DNA of 64,000 nt from Mesostigma viride (taxonomy: Eukaryota; Streptophyta; Mesostigmatophyceae; Mesostigmatales; Mesostigmataceae), in the NCBI GenBank assembly GCA_009746045.1, contig RPFO01000078.1:328882-392881 (forward strand), read 5' to 3'. How positions within the stretch are numbered: position 1 is the stretch's first letter; each line of letters begins with the position of its first letter. The translations under genes were made by a program, and so were the position numbers. A model generated the notes under the pieces. It was given only the letters and a program-made list of their open reading frames with translations, did no database searches and was not told where the DNA came from. Of this stretch, positions 55,555 through 64,000 are shown one piece after another.

Positions 55555-56375
55555 TATTGTAGACAGTGACTAATAGTCAAGCCATACGTAGTTCAATTAG
55601 TTCAATTACACTAAATGCACCAACTACATGTGCCCGTATGTAAAGTATGAAAAAATTAGTAATAACTTTGTGCTAAAAATAGTGTGATTTCACATACGAC
55701 CAGCCAGACTGTTGTGCCAGGCCCTTTACTAAGCAAAAGGTATCCGACACCAAGTCGGGTAAAAGCTGCAAATACCTGCCACCTGCAGGTACTGAAAGGG
55801 CATGCGTTTTCTCTGGTACAGTGATCATCAGGAGGCGCAATTAATATGGGACAAAGCTACTACCGTACGAAATAAAGCTACTCAGTCTACAGTTACTTAC
55901 AGAGCCCTAGAGTTGGTTCAGCTAGAAAGACTTCTTGCGCACAATTGGCATGCATAGTGAGGCATATACCGCACGGCCTGGATGTGAAGAGAACGTACAG
56001 ACTACTGTAGACGTGGTACGTTCATATGCATCCATATAAAAAGTGCATGCAGCACCCTCATTGCACGAACGATCCACCATGGCACGACCTGCGGGAATGC
56101 AAGATCGATGCCATGCACTTGATCATTCCATCTACATAAACTCACAATTCCAACATGCTTTGCACCGAGCCTAGCGCGGATGGGAAAGTGCCAGAAATGG
56201 CAAGGTCACCGAAGCTGCAGGCACATCCAAGACAATTTGCAGCCGCAATGCAAACACATAAAGCATCAGCATGTGATCCATCATCGTGTCGAATACCATT
56301 CATGAGTCGATCTTGAAAGACTGACAATGTTCAGTGCTTGCATGCAGCGGCCTATACATAGCCTATACATAGCCC
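55555..56375. other. No gene recognised
   Basis: Short ORFs only, no repeat partner seen. Confidence 0.4.
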
Positions 56376-56765
56376 GCGAATACTAATGGGAATCTGGAAA
56401 AGTTTTTTTTGTGAAGGATGAAAGTTTCTCCACAGCACCATCCTAGGGTTTGCTATATTTGGACGTTTAACATGTGTACTCGAACGCTGTACAGGGGGTC
56501 AGTGTACTTTTTCACGTAGAACGTGCATTCCGGAAAACAGCGACCTGGCCATGGCAGCTTGCGCGCACGCATGGCATTTACGCTTGTGTTCGAATTTGCT
56601 GGCCAAACTTAAGAAATAGATTTTATATGTCCTTTTAAGATCACAAACTCCAATTTTCGGCTTGCGGGAAGACCGATTGATAGGTGTCGGCAGCGTTCTT
56701 GCTTGGGAAAAACTCGATCAGGCTGGACGATAGAACGTTGACAGCAATATCTTTCCGGCGTATTT
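56376..56765. mobile_element. piggyBac left-end fragment
   Basis: GCGAATACTAATGGGAATCTGG to GGCGTATTTTAA follows 13495-13900 and 23410-23815 (shared phrases CGACCTGGCCATGGC and GATAGGTGTCGGCAGCG). The terminal TTAACCCC part and everything further right are missing. Confidence 0.75.
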
Positions 56766-57732
56766 TAACCCTTAAACCGTGCTGACTGATATTTACAGCG
56801 GACAGTACCAACTGACCGCTACAAATAGCGGACAGTTGGTTGGGAGAATAACGCGAATGCCAGTAGGTATTTCCGTGAAATTTTTAGCCAGGCGTCTTCA
56901 GCTAGATGTTTACTAGACGGTGGGGCCGGAAACAGCTTGCTTGATCAGGGCGTGTGTTTCGAGCCTAACCGCCAAGTATGGCCATGGAACTGACGGAAGC
57001 ATTCTTAATAATTATTGAGCAAGACATTCAAGCTCAGGGCACGAGATAATAACTAATGAAAGCTTTGATCAATGCAAGGAAACCCTTGTGTGGACGTTAC
57101 TACCTGCACCTACAATTTATCAATTAAGCATAAAACGACAGCCATTTCGTAATTTGGGGCTGCCAGGCTTCTGTCGGACGAAGCGGATCCATGGCAAGGC
57201 AGAAGGCCCCCCCGTCTCCGCAGCGGCCCTGTTGAAATTGAGCGCGCTCTTCTTCACCACCACCTGGCCCTTCTGATTGGCGATGGCCAGGTTCAGTACA
57301 TGGCACATTTGGGGGAGAACTTTTCTTGCACAAACTGATCTCTTCGCCTGAAATGCCCACAAAAAGGGCTCGGGCTCTGGTCAAGCTGATGCATCCCGTC
57401 TGGTTTTTGAAGTCTTGCCCGCAAAATTCAGTTGTACTTTGTCACCAGTAACGTTTTCATGTTAAAATCCTGCTTTTTCTGTTTCAAATGTTTTATGTCA
57501 GCCCTCTCAGCTGCGTTCTTTGGCATGGCTGCAGGGTCAACTGAAATTTACTAGCAGTGGCCTGGCGGCATAGCTCGTTGCATTCATGCGGCCATTGATA
57601 TTTCACGAGCATGGCATGTGTGCACGTTGCCTTACGGCGCCGCTACAGTACTGCATGTGGTATGTAATGGCACAGGCTGACTTTTGTTCAGTCCAGTTCA
57701 GTTAATTTTTACAAGTGGTGCATTTCAGAGAT
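56766..57732. pseudogene. Rearranged hAT fragments
   Basis: TTAACCCTTAAACCGTGC at 56767 resembles a family F end. CTAGACGGTGGGGCCGGAAACAGC with its ~65-bp context (56917-56985) is an inverted copy of 58440-58505 in the neighbouring hAT element. A minus-strand stretch at 57110-57500 resembles the BED-finger region of 4443-5006 in places (TCTCCGCAGCGGCCCTGTTG) but is not open throughout. Confidence 0.4.
57725..57732. repeat. 8-bp target site duplication, left
   Basis: TCAGAGAT before CCAGGTTGG; identical at 59011-59018 after CCAACCTGG. Confidence 0.9.
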
Positions 57733-59010
57733 CCAGGTTGGCCAATACTTCGGTACGTCAAATACGTCGGCCTCAAAATCCGAGTATTATACGTGGAGCA
57801 TGGCAGAATACGTCAGCAGAATACGTGGCAGTGTGCAGCATGGTTATGAATGAGCCTTTAGGGTGAAGGCCTTAGGGGGCATTGTTATGCATGGAGATCA
57901 GTAAATTATGGTGGAAGGCATAATTTAATCTGCACCATTCCTTGCACTTATTCCCCACCAGCCTTCCATAATTTTTTAATGCAATATGTGCACATTCCTT
58001 GCACTTCTTCCCTTCCAACCTGCCACCATAATTTACGTACCCATTACTGCATGCGCACATTCCTTGCAAGCTCTACAAACAGGTCGTGGACCGGCTGGAT
58101 TGCATAGTATCTCCGCACATCTGAACCTTGTGATGCCAGACCTCCTTTGCGGCCGTTCCGAGCTTGGCACTGGATTCGTTGTCCACATCGTCGCGTCGCT
58201 GCAGCAACACGATTCTTTCTGGCATATGCGGGCTTTTGGTTCCCGCCGCACATTTGAAAGTGCTGTCCTCCGGCTTTTTGCCTTTGCAATGTGCGCAGTT
58301 CTTGGACGTTTTGAATCATGGCATGGCTAACGTGATGACTGACTAGCTAGACCTTTTCAGTGGTTTTCCATTAATTGCGGGTATTTCCTCGTAAATGGTG
58401 GGAGAGCGATCGCAGCAATGGTGCTCACCACTAGACACTCCCGGCCAGTTAGGCTCGAAACACACGCCCTGATCAAGCATGCTGTTTCCGGCCCCACCGT
58501 CTAGGTCATCTAGTCGCTCTACACGTAAGCCAGCCATAATTTCAATGCACAAGGCTACACATTTCCAACACCATTCATCTTCATGATCCTGAACGACTCG
58601 AAAACGCGGACAAGATAACGGCAGGCTCGAGCTACCATGGTCCGGATTCTCCCGATGACTGGCCTGCGGATACAGGCTGTGTTACAAGTACCACGTTCCC
58701 AGCACAGCTGGCATTTTCATCGTGCTGGCACTCTCTCGGTCTCTCCGTGTAATTTCAGCTACCGGTAGCTTGCCAACTGCCAAGTCATTACTGGACGAAA
58801 AGCCTAGCTCATAGTAGAAAATCTTGGTAAAGGTAGGCGCCGCGCCACGGTCCGGTTGGCCTGGCGCCAAGCGCTGCCCCAGCTCGAACCTCGAAAATTT
58901 TTAAGTCCAAATCACGTATTCCTGACAAAATACGCGTATAGTACGTCGGGGCCAAAAAAACGCGTATTGCCGTATTTATTTTGACAATACGCACGTATTT
59001 GCCAACCTGG
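57733..59010 (-). mobile_element. Short hAT-type element with exact 8-bp duplication
   Basis: Seen: ends CCAGGTTGGCCAATAC and GTATTTGCCAACCTGG, exact duplication TCAGAGAT, and AATACG/CGTATT-rich subterminal sequence as in 1555-5285. Minus-strand frames near 58040-58320 contain a Cys-x2-Cys (HC-x-GK) and downstream His that could be a BED remnant, and a 69-codon ORF at 58343-58552 whose DNA recurs in inverse at 56917-56985. The 1278-bp length cannot hold a full transposase. Confidence 0.85.
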
Positions 59011-59018
59011 TCAGAGAT
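59011..59018. repeat. 8-bp target site duplication, right
   Basis: TCAGAGAT, identical to 57725-57732. Confidence 0.9.
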
Positions 59019-59780
59019 CCTCTAGATACTGCCCGGTCTTTATGGAATGGAGAGTTTATGTTAATTCCAACTAGAAGTTCGAATGGGAAGTCAAGGCCGT
59101 GCCAAGCACCTCAGGCAGAACCCAGGCGCCGCGCAGATCGCTGGTACTCATGCGGAAATGGCCAAGTACAAAGTTTCGAGTCACGTATTATACGCGAATA
59201 ATACGTCGAGCCATAGAGTACGCTTTTTGCCGAACTGTGGCTGTCAGTACGAGCGTATCATCCAACCCGGGTTAGTGGCCATAATATAGTAGGTAGTATA
59301 GTTAGTCTAAGTCTCCCGCCTGTAGCCTAAGGGGACACGTGCTAGCACCGCCGGCGCCCAATTGGGTACTGGGACGGTGCTGGACTAGAGCAGTCGTGGC
59401 ATGGACACGTGGCTAGACTCAGTATGTGATGAGCCGGTACCACAGTACCGGGACTGTAGTTGTCATGTTAGGACTGACTAGATCAGGTTGTAACTGATAG
59501 GCTAGTCCGTCCAGGATCAGTAAGTTAGGCTTAACTTGCGCTAAGTCTGGTCAGCCGCAAGTGACGGCTGACCAGCGGTATATGTGCCACATTATCCTAA
59601 TGCCAAGGTGTCTCGTCTTTTCCACACAAGCCATTTGGCATTGTCTGCGTGCACTGAGCTTTCCAGTTCTCTGTATGCTCACTAACTTGCATTAAAAAAC
59701 ACCCGTAAGGAACGTGTTTTTACGACGAGCGAACAGAAGCGTTCATTCCAAACCCCATTTTACTCTCACTTTCTCCAAAA
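59019..59780. other. Leader region before the LTR-class element, with a hAT end fragment
   Basis: 59170-59272 has AATACG words and CATCCAACCCGGG, probably the right end of another hAT copy. 59280-59780 may be the 5' LTR and leader of the following element: a perfect 11-bp hairpin CTGGTCAGCCG / CGGCTGACCAG lies at 59547-59575 and CTTTTCCACACAAG precedes a T/C-rich leader. LTR borders cannot be set because the 3' LTR is outside the window. Confidence 0.4.
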
Positions 59781-62010
59781 ATGTCGTCGAACCCCAACAA
59801 CAACAACAAGGGTAAGGCTCCGATGGGAGCCAGGAGCTACAGCTCCCCGACGTCCTCTTCATCGGGGACGTCAGATTCTGAAATCGCTGCACAGCGAGAG
59901 ATCGAGTGTGAGGCTCGCAGTTTTGACCAGTCCATGGAGGCTGAACCCTCGCCTTCGGGGACGTCGTCCTCGGGACACTGGTCTGAGGGGTCTTACAGCA
60001 GTGTCGTGCTTCGCGTGCCCCTGTATCCTCAGGGGAGGGGGTCCACGCCTGTGGTCAACAGGCCAAGGGGTCCTCCATACGCCCCGACAGCTGCAGCGGC
60101 GGGGGCGGGACCATCGGAACCTCCTGCAGAGGAGGAGTCCATGGAGTTGTATGGTCTTCAGCCTGGTTCCTCGGCAGAGGAGCAGGACGACGCTCGTTCG
60201 CGGCAGGTGGCTGCGGACGAAGGGCTCGCTCGGGCGATGGCTGAGCGTGAGGAGCGCGAGGTTCGCCGGGCGGACACACACGCTCGTGCACGCGCCCAGC
60301 AGCGGGCGGATGCCGAGAATGTGCGTCGTGCGTTGTTTCGCAGTGGTTGTGTTTCTGGTGAGGAGCAGTTCGAGGTGATGCGGCGGGGGACCTTGCTTGT
60401 TTTAAAAGCCTGCGTCGGTCACGTGAGCCGACGGTGCACCTCGGTGTACACCAGGAGTCGGAGTACTCCTTGACAGGCCCGTCGGGGGCATCCGCTGAGG
60501 ACGAGATCCTCATGACCCCGGCAATGGTGGCGCGAGAGAGGGAGGCCAAGAAGCGCATGGAGACCTTCACAGCCGACAAGCTCCGTCGGCAGGCGCGGAG
60601 GGCCGCGGCAGAGGCGAAGAAGGAGCGCGAGCAGGCGGAGCGAGAGAGGCAGGTGGCGCTGGCGGAGCGCATTAAGCTCAAGATGTCAATCACCCAGGTG
60701 CGCTGGGACCGGATGGCCCGCGAGCTCAGGGCCTGGAAAAAGGCTCAGGCGATGAAGCTGCAGCGTCTCGCTGAGATGGAGGCGCCTGGCAGGCAGGAGG
60801 CGGATGAGCGTTACCGACGCTTGCTGGGACGGTGGGAAGCCAATGTGGGCAGGCTGGAGGAGCGTATCCTGAAGCAGCGACGTCGCATGATGAAGCATGC
60901 ACGTAAGACAGCAGTGAGGGGTCCTCTTGGTGAAGCGGTAAGAGCCGAATTCGGCCTTGGGCCGGAGGAGGGCGTGTCTGCAAGCCAAATGTTTTATTAT
61001 CTTTCGCAACCAAAGAAGACCATCTTTAACCGTGATGGTACTGCTGCACGCACGCGTGCTTACCGCCAGCCCGGGGAAGCTGGCCCGTCCAACCGGTCAA
61101 ACAGGGAGGACATTATTGACCAACTGCAATTGGCGCAAGCCATGCTTGAAGCGGATCATCCGCTGTCACCAGGCGAGCAGGGGGTGCTGGCAGACACGGT
61201 GGCCAGGTTGGTTGCATCGCTCAAGCCAGCCAAGCGACGGGCACAGGCTGAGGCATGTGCACCACACCCCAAGCGCAGGAGGGATGAGGGGGAGGACGGT
61301 GGAGAAAGGGGGGGCAACCAGGGCGGGGCAGGACATGGCGACCAAGGATCTGCACCAGGGCAACGAGCGGGCGGGGCGCAGCAGCAGCAACAGCAACAGC
61401 AGCAGCAGCCACCCGCAGGAACGACCACCACCACCAACATGGCCTTGTGTAGGCCCAGGTTTGATCCCAAGAAGAAAGAGGATAAGCTATTATTCCCGGG
61501 GCTGCCAGAGGGCCATACCCAGGATGAGGCTAGGGAATGGTGGTTCAAGCTCTCACATGCTTATGCTAGTGATAATGTCGTGATTGGTTTGCATCCCTGC
61601 GTGCATCCACACCTATACATCAATCTGCCAAGCCTATCCAGCAGTTGGTACAATTGTACCAAAAGCGTGCCAGCAGCGGGGTAGATGTGGCAGAAAATGT
61701 TTTGTGGGCGCAGTTCATGGTAGACCTTAGGGCACTTGTCACCACGGGGGAGCACTTAGAAGTACTTAAGGGCTTCCAGTGGATAGAGGCGTATAAGGTC
61801 AACAAGCGTGACTATGTGAGTGACAACAAAAAGTATGTCATGTACATAGAGGGGGATGAGGAGCTGAAGAAGCTCAATGCCAAGTACCTAGTACACCTAT
61901 GGCTACAAATGGCAGAACTGGACCCTACCACCCTGTCAGTCATACTGGCAGGTCTGAAGGATAAGTGGGAGGACTTCAGGAAGGCAATGGCTATGTGCAG
62001 CAATGCCTAG
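59781..62010 (+). pseudogene. Gag-like region of the LTR-class element
   Basis: Starts MSSNPNNNNKGKAPMG with a Ser/Thr/Pro-rich disordered part, followed by a long charged, coiled-coil-like segment rich in Glu, Arg, Ala and Lys (60500-60950), a Gln-rich run (61380-61415) and a gag-capsid-like block with FPGLPEGHTQDEAREWWF (about 61495-61550) and WEDFRKAM near 61970. Gag of LTR elements forms the particle; the block order (disordered, coiled coil, capsid-like, then zinc knuckles) fits. The region is not a single open frame, so it is called broken. Confidence 0.6.
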
Positions 62011-62284
62011 AGCCATTTGCTGCTGCAGCCAAGGATGTAAAGGTGAAGCAGGTAAAGGGGGAGGAAGCCTCAGGTACGGGGCTCTCCAAAAGCAGATGCA
62101 GTCGCTGGTGGCCCAGGTAAAGGCGGTAATGGGGGGGATAAAAACAAAAACAACAAAAGTGGGGGAGGTGGAAACAAGGGGGGGGGAAAAAAAACAACAA
62201 AAACAGAAAACAAAGTGGGGGAGCTAGCAAGCCAGGGGGTGCTAAGCCAGCAGGGGGGGACAAGAGGTTGCCTCATGACCCCAC

Positions 62285-62450
62285 CAAACATTGCACTAGG
62301 TGCCTTTGTAAGGGGCACCTAAAAGATGATTGCTGGAAGGGCAAACCCGACTATGGTTCTGACGTTGATGTTTGTCCTGGATGCTGGAAAACACGTCACC
62401 CCATTGCAGCAGGAGCGCGCTGCACGGCTCCCAGGCACAACAAGAACACG
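62285..62450 (+). other. Zinc-knuckle segment of the gag region
   Basis: CTRCLCKGHLKDDC fits the C-x2-C-x4-H-x4-C nucleic-acid-binding knuckle exactly. A second C-x2-C-x4-H motif (CPGCWKTRH, then C) follows about 20 residues later. Confidence 0.75.
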
Positions 62451-63936
62451 CCAGGGCGCTACAACCGCGCGGGGGCGGCAGACCAGGGAGACCTGTAAGC
62501 TACCCTCACCATTTTTCACAAATGGTTTCCTGTTACCTTCTGTCTGCCAAGTGTTGCCTGAGTGTGATGATGTGGATTGGGAAGTGGCATATGACATGAC
62601 ACTGTCACACATGATGCGTGACCCCACCATAGCTTCCCTTAGTGCAGCAGCAGAAAAGGTAATCACGTATGGTGCTCTAGCAGAGCAACTGCACAAGGTT
62701 ATGGGCCATGAGGCTGTGGCTGAAAGGCTAGCCAATAAAATACAAGGCCATGATCTGGAACAGATGTGCAGGCACGTACGTAAGCACTGTGAGCAATGTC
62801 AGCTATATGCTCCTAAGCCCAGAAAATGGCATGTGGCCACACCACCACTGGCTAGAGGCAAACTGGTTGGGGATGTTATACACGTGGTGAAGGACACGGT
62901 ATACTACCTAGTCATAAAGGATGCCTGGTCAAGGTTTGTGGTAGTGGAGCCTCTGCCTGGGATGGATAAAGAGCAGCTGCACAGAGCTTTACAGATAGCC
63001 TTGGCACGTTTTCACCCCATTGAAAAAGTAATGCTGGATCAGCAGTTTCTCTGCATCCAGGACAGGAATGACCTGCCCAAGATAGAAGTGTCTGGGGCTC
63101 AAGATCATGAACGTCAGGGGTTGGTAGAACGTACCATGAGAGCCATCAGGGATGTGATAAGAAAAATGCCATCCAGGTTGGCTGACTCTGGTAGCTATGC
63201 TGACAGGGCATCTTGGGCAGCAGGGGTGACTACCCAGCTAAACGCCAAACCAATAATGTCCTCACCTTTTGGGGAAATCACCCCAACTGGCCTTCAGTCA
63301 GGCAGCTATGCTTCAGAGGTACACACTCACTACAACACACAAAGGCAGCACTTAGCCAAGTTGCTGGCAAAGAAAGACAAAAATAATGCCAGGCCTGTGT
63401 TTGAAGTGGGGGACCATGTGTTGTTTTTCAGAGAGGGTGACAGAGGAAGAGCACACTCTGCCAGATGGCACGGTCCAGCTGTAGTCACCAAAATTCATGA
63501 AGAAGGGACTGCAGTCACTATACAACATGACAGAGAGCGTGTGGTCAGCAAGCATAGACTCAAGCTTTATTACCCACCACTGGCAGACGTGTCAGGGGTA
63601 GAATTCTTGGACATGGATTCAGAGCAGGAGTCTGGTGGATTGATCTCACCCAATGAATTGGCTAAGGACGTCATTGATGCAAGCACTAGCACCACAGTAG
63701 AAGCTCCTGTGTTCCTCAGTAGTGCAGCCCCACTACAACCCAATAGTCCACCTGGGCAGGAGGACGGTGCACAGGGTGAGCAGCAGGTAGCACCTCCCTC
63801 ACACCTGGAGGAGTCACAAAAAGAGCAGATCCTGTCGTTCCCAGGAAGTCATTTGCTGAGATTCTTAAGGCCTTGCACAAGGCACACAACACTAAAGCAG
63901 TTGTGGCAACAGGTACAGCACAGGTCAATGCTGTAG
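62326..63936 (+). CDS. Integrase of the LTR-class element
   Basis: The ORF carries an H-H-C-C zinc module (HKVMGH ... CEQCQLY, about 62690-62805), then an RNase H-fold core with GDVIHVV (first Asp, near 62872), YLVIKDAWSRF, VMLDQQF (second Asp, near 63037) and GLVERTMRAI (catalytic Glu, near 63127), and a C-terminal module with ARWHGPAVVTKIHEEG and VSKHRLKLYYPP that resembles the GPY/F module of Ty3-type integrases. It would insert the DNA copy into the host genome. The first ~60 residues are probably not part of the protein, and the tail beyond about 63620 is Pro/Ser-rich linker. Its position directly after gag is unusual for an integrase with a GPY/F-like tail. Confidence 0.75.
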   Translation: MIAGRANPTMVLTLMFVLDAGKHVTPLQQERAARLPGTTRTRQGATTARGRQTRETCKLPSPFFTNGFLLPSVCQVLPECDDVDWEVAYDMTLSHMMRDPTIASLSAAAEKVITYGALAEQLHKVMGHEAVAERLANKIQGHDLEQMCRHVRKHCEQCQLYAPKPRKWHVATPPLARGKLVGDVIHVVKDTVYYLVIKDAWSRFVVVEPLPGMDKEQLHRALQIALARFHPIEKVMLDQQFLCIQDRNDLPKIEVSGAQDHERQGLVERTMRAIRDVIRKMPSRLADSGSYADRASWAAGVTTQLNAKPIMSSPFGEITPTGLQSGSYASEVHTHYNTQRQHLAKLLAKKDKNNARPVFEVGDHVLFFREGDRGRAHSARWHGPAVVTKIHEEGTAVTIQHDRERVVSKHRLKLYYPPLADVSGVEFLDMDSEQESGGLISPNELAKDVIDASTSTTVEAPVFLSSAAPLQPNSPPGQEDGAQGEQQVAPPSHLEESQKEQILSFPGSHLLRFLRPCTRHTTLKQLWQQVQHRSML

Positions 63937-64000
63937 GGGATGCAGGTCAAGATCCTAGTATTTTGGCTGTAGACACCCAAGCACAGGTGAGTATCATCAG

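Larger units (their letters stand above)
59781..64000 (+). mobile_element. LTR-class retrotransposon fossil, 5' part (gag, zinc knuckles, integrase)
   Basis: Parts in order: gag-like region (59781-62010), CCHC zinc knuckles (about 62285-62450), integrase (about 62500-63600) and, at the window edge, a protease-like motif of the V-D-T-x-A-Q-V-S type (63970-64000). No reverse transcriptase lies between gag and integrase, so the order differs from Ty3/Gypsy (RT before integrase) and is nearer to Ty1/Copia, although a protease after the integrase fits neither. The rest lies beyond the window. It is broken in about three or four places and is treated as a fossil of moderate age. Confidence 0.7.

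Noticed and set aside
15195-63936. Polinton or virus integration
   Set aside because: No family B DNA polymerase, packaging ATPase or capsid-like ORF; the integrase sits with gag and zinc knuckles of an LTR-class element.

Overview
The window looks like a repeat-dense, intergenic stretch of a eukaryotic nuclear genome. The best guess is a green alga of the Chlorophyceae type. The grounds are a DIRS-type tyrosine-recombinase retrotransposon with split direct repeats (the layout known from PAT and Volvox Kangaroo elements), piggyBac and hAT elements, and long C-rich microsatellites. The species cannot be named from this sequence. I found no convincing host gene, tRNA or rRNA in 64 kb; nearly everything recognisable is mobile DNA, much of it nested.

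Layout. 0.6-7.0 kb is a four-level nest: a split-repeat element (family G) is interrupted by a ~0.63 kb inverted-repeat element (family F), which is interrupted by a hAT element with a perfect 8-bp target duplication, which holds a 2.1 kb split-repeat element. 8.35-10.6 kb is another split-repeat element on the minus strand. 11.9-20.4 kb holds a BED-finger ORF, a short piggyBac derivative with TTAA ends, and a complete-looking DIRS/PAT-like element (15195-20422) with gag-like, RT/RNase H and tyrosine recombinase parts. 20.4-22.7 kb is a second family G element. 23-28 kb is a hAT copy broken up by piggyBac and other inserts. 28-33 kb has solo split-repeat units, a hAT insert and a ~0.5 kb CCCA array. 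33.3-38.3 kb carries two hAT elements with perfect 8-bp duplications, a solo G unit, a second F copy and a piggyBac remnant. 38.3-40.9 kb has more split-repeat elements with CCCA/CCCG arrays. 43-44.4 kb has a CCCG array and a hexanucleotide array. 46.2-51.8 kb is a decayed piggyBac that still encodes recognisable transposase. 53.4-55.6 kb is a near-identical twin of the element at 1.9-4.1 kb. 57.7-59.0 kb is a short hAT element. 59.8-64.0 kb is a gag plus integrase fossil of an LTR-class retrotransposon that runs off the window.

How the parts fit. The DIRS-like element has the order A1 - ORFs - B1 - A2 - B2. At least three non-coding families here have the same architecture (two of them read on the minus strand), and several solo A-B units look like their recombination remnants. 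In all of them the A2/B2 joint carries a short C-rich tetranucleotide tract, in several cases enclosed by inverted repeats, and in older copies this tract has grown into the long CCCA/CCCG arrays. The natural inference is that the tyrosine-recombinase element, or a relative, mobilised these non-coding families, and that the joint seeds microsatellites.
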